This document shows positions 61,568-64,000 of a stretch of 64,000 nt of DNA, one piece after another. Made by a program: the position numbers and the translations under genes. The notes under the pieces are model-generated. The model did not search any database. It was not told the DNA's origin and saw only the letters and a list, made by a program, of their open reading frames with translations. Numbering within the stretch: the stretch's first letter is position 1; every line of letters starts with the position of its first letter. Source of the DNA: Deltaproteobacteria bacterium (GTDB lineage Bacteria > Myxococcota_A > UBA796 > SXON01); assembly GCA_947445035.1 (NCBI GenBank), contig CANFCK010000007.1, forward strand, positions 1 to 64,000, written 5' to 3'.

Positions 61568-62569
61568 TCAGTCCGCGCGTCCGGTGTCCACGACCACGGG
61601 CGAGTCGTCTTCGATGCGCGCACGGACGAGATCGATGTCGGAGCTGCCGACGACGCCCTGAATGCGGAGGCGCACCCGGGTGCCGGGCGTGCCGGTGATG
61701 ACTTCGACGCCGTGAACCACGCTCCAGCCGGAAGTCTCGACGCCGTCCACCGCGACGATGACGTCCCCGAGCACGACACCGGCCGCATCGCCGGGGCCGC
61801 CCGGGGCCACGAAGTTGACATGCAGCCCGTCCGCGGCGCCGCGCAGCCCAAGCCCGACGCCGCCGATTTCGCCGTTCGGAACCCGAAAGGTCGGGCTGAC
61901 CGGCGGGTCGAAGGCATCGAAGTAGAGGGGGTCGCTGGGGCGGCGCAAAAGCCCGTCGGTGGCCCAGGCACGAATCAAGCAGTCGCCACGCGTCACCGTA
62001 AGGGTGAACCGACCGGCCTCGCCCGACAGGACCTCCGCGTCGCAACCCTCCACGATCGCGCCCTGTTGAGGCTCGCCGGCGTCGTCCAGGACATTCCCGC
62101 TCAGCGTCCACCCGGCCCCACCGATGGCGCAGCGCTCGACCTGACCCTCATCCAGCTCTACCAGCCCGAGCCGTCGTGACTGGATCTGTCGTCCGGTGCC
62201 GGAGCCGCGCCAGGTGACCTGCCACTCACCGGGCGCCAGGGTCAACGTCAGCGTTCGGCCCGACGCCGTTGAGACCGCGGTGCCATCGTCCTCATTGCGA
62301 GCGAGCAGCCTACCCGGGTCGTCGCCCAGCGCTTCGTCGACGACACAGGTGATGACCCCCCACTCGAGTTGGGGATCGGAGGGGCGCACGCCGTCCGCGC
62401 GCCGCTCGCCGAAGGCCAACGGAGGCGGTGACCGGGCCCCGGGCAGCGGGGCGACGTCGTTCGCGCGTGCCCAGAGCAACAGCGCCAGGAGGAGCGCGGC
62501 CACGGCGACGAAAGCGAAGAGACGACGCGGCACGAGGCTCCGTAGTATACCTCGCGGCACCGGCGCCAC
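61568..62569 (-). CDS. Membrane-anchored protein with a C-terminal PDZ domain
   Basis: 333 residues. One N-terminal membrane segment (LFAFVAVAALLLALLLWA) is followed by a beta-rich region with carboxypeptidase-regulatory-like spacing (GWTLSGNVLDDAGEPQQGAIVEG) and a PDZ domain at about 240-320 (GLHVNFVAPGGPGDAAGVVLGDVIVAVDGVE). No protease domain is present. It probably scaffolds or senses periplasmic proteins. It is 6 bp from the end of prfC and follows it on the minus strand. Confidence 0.75.
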   Translation of the reverse strand: MAPVPRGILRSLVPRRLFAFVAVAALLLALLLWARANDVAPLPGARSPPPLAFGERRADGVRPSDPQLEWGVITCVVDEALGDDPGRLLARNEDDGTAVSTASGRTLTLTLAPGEWQVTWRGSGTGRQIQSRRLGLVELDEGQVERCAIGGAGWTLSGNVLDDAGEPQQGAIVEGCDAEVLSGEAGRFTLTVTRGDCLIRAWATDGLLRRPSDPLYFDAFDPPVSPTFRVPNGEIGGVGLGLRGAADGLHVNFVAPGGPGDAAGVVLGDVIVAVDGVETSGWSVVHGVEVITGTPGTRVRLRIQGVVGSSDIDLVRARIEDDSPVVVDTGRAD

Positions 62570-62575
62570 CTCTCT

Positions 62576-64000
62576 TCAGAGCGGCTCGACGTCCAGCAGC
62601 TCCAGCCCCGGGTTCTCGCGCAGCGCGTACTGCAAGGGCCACGGCGACTCACCCAGCACCACCGGCCGGCCATGCCGATCGTCCACAATCGTATAGTCGC
62701 GACGGGCTTTCATCCAAGCCAAACCCGCATCGCCCCGAATCCACCTCGCCATCCGGAACGGCGACGGATCGAGGATCGACTTGACGCCGTACTCATTTTC
62801 GAGCCGATGCAGGAGCACCTCGAACTGGAGCTGCCCGACTGCGCCCAAGAACGGGTCCTGATCACCCAGCTCGGGACGAGTGAAAAGTTGGATCGCCCCC
62901 TCGGCGCTGAGCTGCTGCAAGCCGGCGCTGAGGTGTTTGCGCCGCATCGGGTCCTTGAGTTTGACTCGCGCGAAATACTCAGGTGCAAACCTGGGGATAC
63001 CCTGGTACTCCACGCGCGGGCCGACGTACAGGGTGTCGCCGATCCGCAGCTCGCCCGGGTCGAAGAGACCGACCACGTCGCCGGGCCAGGCTTCGTCGAG
63101 CAATTCGCGCTCGCTGCCCAGAAAAGTGTGTGGTTTGCTGAGCTTCAGCGTTTGCCCGGTGCGGTGGACGATGACCTCCATCGCCCGTTCGAAGCGCCCG
63201 CTCTGAATGCGCAAGAACGCGACACGATCCCGATGGCGCGGGTTCATGTTCGCCTGAATCTTGAAGATGAACCCCGAGAAGCGCGGGTCCTCCGGTGCGC
63301 GTTCCACCCCGACGCACGGCCGCTGCCGGGGACCGGGCGCCATTTCGATCATCGCTTCGAGGAAGGGCTGCACCCCGAAGTTGTTGTGGGCCGAGGCGAA
63401 GAAGACCGGCGTCTGTGTCCCGGCCAGGAAGCGTTCACGGTCGTAGGTGTCTCCCGCCGCGTCCAGAAGTTCCTTGTCTTCTTCCAACTGGCCGCGCAGG
63501 CGGTCCGGCAGCTCCGACGGATCAACCGCCTCGAACTCCACCAGTTCGGTACCCCTGCCAGGGCCGAAACGAAGCACCTTGCCGGTGCTCCGGTCGTACA
63601 CCCCCACGAACTCCCGACCGCTGCCCACCGGCCAGTTCACCGGCGCGCACTCGATTCCCAGTGCCTTGCCGACGTCGTCCATGAGCGTCAGCGGCTCGAT
63701 GCCGTCCCGGTCGCACTTGTTGATGAGCGTGAGCACCGGGATGCCGCGCATCCGACACACGTCGAACAACTTCCTAGTTCGATCCTCGACACCTTTGCTG
63801 TTGTCGATGAGCATCACCGCGCAGTCGACTGCCGCAAGCACCCGGTAGGTGTCCTCAGAAAAGTCCGCGTGACCCGGAGTGTCCAGCAGGTTGAGCCGCC
63901 GCCCCCGATAGTCGAACTGGAGCACCGAGCTGGTGATCGAAATCCCGCGTTCCTGCTCCATCTTCATCCAGTCGCTCACCGCGTGCCGACTGGCCTTGCG
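62576..64000 (-). CDS. prfC: Peptide chain release factor 3, 5' end beyond the window
   Basis: 475 residues visible, and the frame continues past 64000, so about 60 residues including the P-loop are missing. The visible start RKASRHAVSDWMKMEQERGISIT is switch I (G2), then LDTPGHADFSED (G3), and NKCDRDG (G4). Domain II-III motifs follow: FFASAHNNFGVQPFL, VEVLL-type QLQFEVLLHRLENEYGV and a C-terminal ending VEPL. RF3 is a GTPase that recycles RF1/RF2 from the ribosome. Confidence 0.96.
   Translation of the reverse strand, partial: RKASRHAVSDWMKMEQERGISITSSVLQFDYRGRRLNLLDTPGHADFSEDTYRVLAAVDCAVMLIDNSKGVEDRTRKLFDVCRMRGIPVLTLINKCDRDGIEPLTLMDDVGKALGIECAPVNWPVGSGREFVGVYDRSTGKVLRFGPGRGTELVEFEAVDPSELPDRLRGQLEEDKELLDAAGDTYDRERFLAGTQTPVFFASAHNNFGVQPFLEAMIEMAPGPRQRPCVGVERAPEDPRFSGFIFKIQANMNPRHRDRVAFLRIQSGRFERAMEVIVHRTGQTLKLSKPHTFLGSERELLDEAWPGDVVGLFDPGELRIGDTLYVGPRVEYQGIPRFAPEYFARVKLKDPMRRKHLSAGLQQLSAEGAIQLFTRPELGDQDPFLGAVGQLQFEVLLHRLENEYGVKSILDPSPFRMARWIRGDAGLAWMKARRDYTIVDDRHGRPVVLGESPWPLQYALRENPGLELLDVEPL

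Noticed and set aside
1..64000. tRNA, rRNA, CRISPR array or complete insertion sequence
   Set aside because: None could be supported by eye: no cloverleaf ends, no repeat-spacer pattern, no transposase frame.

Overview
This is a GC-rich bacterial chromosome segment, densely packed with genes on both strands. The best guess for the source is a member of the Myxococcota or a close deltaproteobacterial relative. The clues are a secreted metalloprotease ending in a MYXO-CTERM-like tail (Cys, hydrophobic stretch, Arg-rich end), many small lipoproteins, thrombospondin type-3 and FG-GAP/VCBS surface proteins, an ImuA/ImuB/DnaE2 mutagenesis cassette, and a very good sigma-54 promoter. No rRNA, tRNA, CRISPR array or complete mobile element was seen. 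The only mobile-element trace is an integrase fragment at the left edge.

Layout. 0-8 kb: integrase remnant, an MBOAT acyltransferase, xseA, then about 1.1 kb without a credible protein (3.64-4.73 kb) that reads on the minus strand as a large structured RNA. It has a consensus sigma-54 promoter, two matching 18-bp palindromes upstream and an intrinsic terminator. Next comes an envelope-stress-type two-component system with a CpxP/Spy-like protein. 8-14.6 kb: an SOS cassette, imuA followed by a single fused imuB-dnaE2 gene, behind a promoter whose spacer is filled by a palindrome. 14.6-22.7 kb: lipoproteins, an FAD oxidoreductase, a cation/proton antiporter, a TerB/J-domain protein, QueD and a broken CsgG-like gene. 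22.7-30.5 kb: MotAB stator, acyl-CoA ligase, acyltransferase, YaeQ, a flavin-dependent halogenase and class II DAHP synthase. 30.7-36.6 kb: a translationally coupled membrane trio, two sulfatase-fold enzymes and a YfhO-like protein. 36.7-46.4 kb: secreted and lipoprotein genes including three proteases (matrixin-like, calpain-like, pappalysin-like), a small MshEN-like protein, a transglutaminase-like protein, a Pal-like lipoprotein and a sugar-kinase-like protein. 46.4-52.4 kb: KAS III-like enzyme, PlsC-like acyltransferase, OPT transporter, diguanylate cyclase and 3-hydroxyacyl-CoA dehydrogenase. 52.4-64 kb: surface proteins, a second YfhO-like membrane protein, FolE2 fused to an XRE helix-turn-helix, a TonB-dependent receptor, a PDZ protein and the 3' part of prfC.

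How the genes work together. Clear functional units are the stress two-component system, the SOS mutasome, the MotAB stator, the sulfatase-fold/YfhO operon and the protease/lipoprotein clusters. The most novel items are the putative sigma-54-driven giant RNA, the ImuB-DnaE2 fusion and the FolE2-HTH fusion with a palindrome over its -35 element. Three genes show apparent +1 frameshifts in G/C-rich contexts, so sequencing error should be excluded before calling them pseudogenes.
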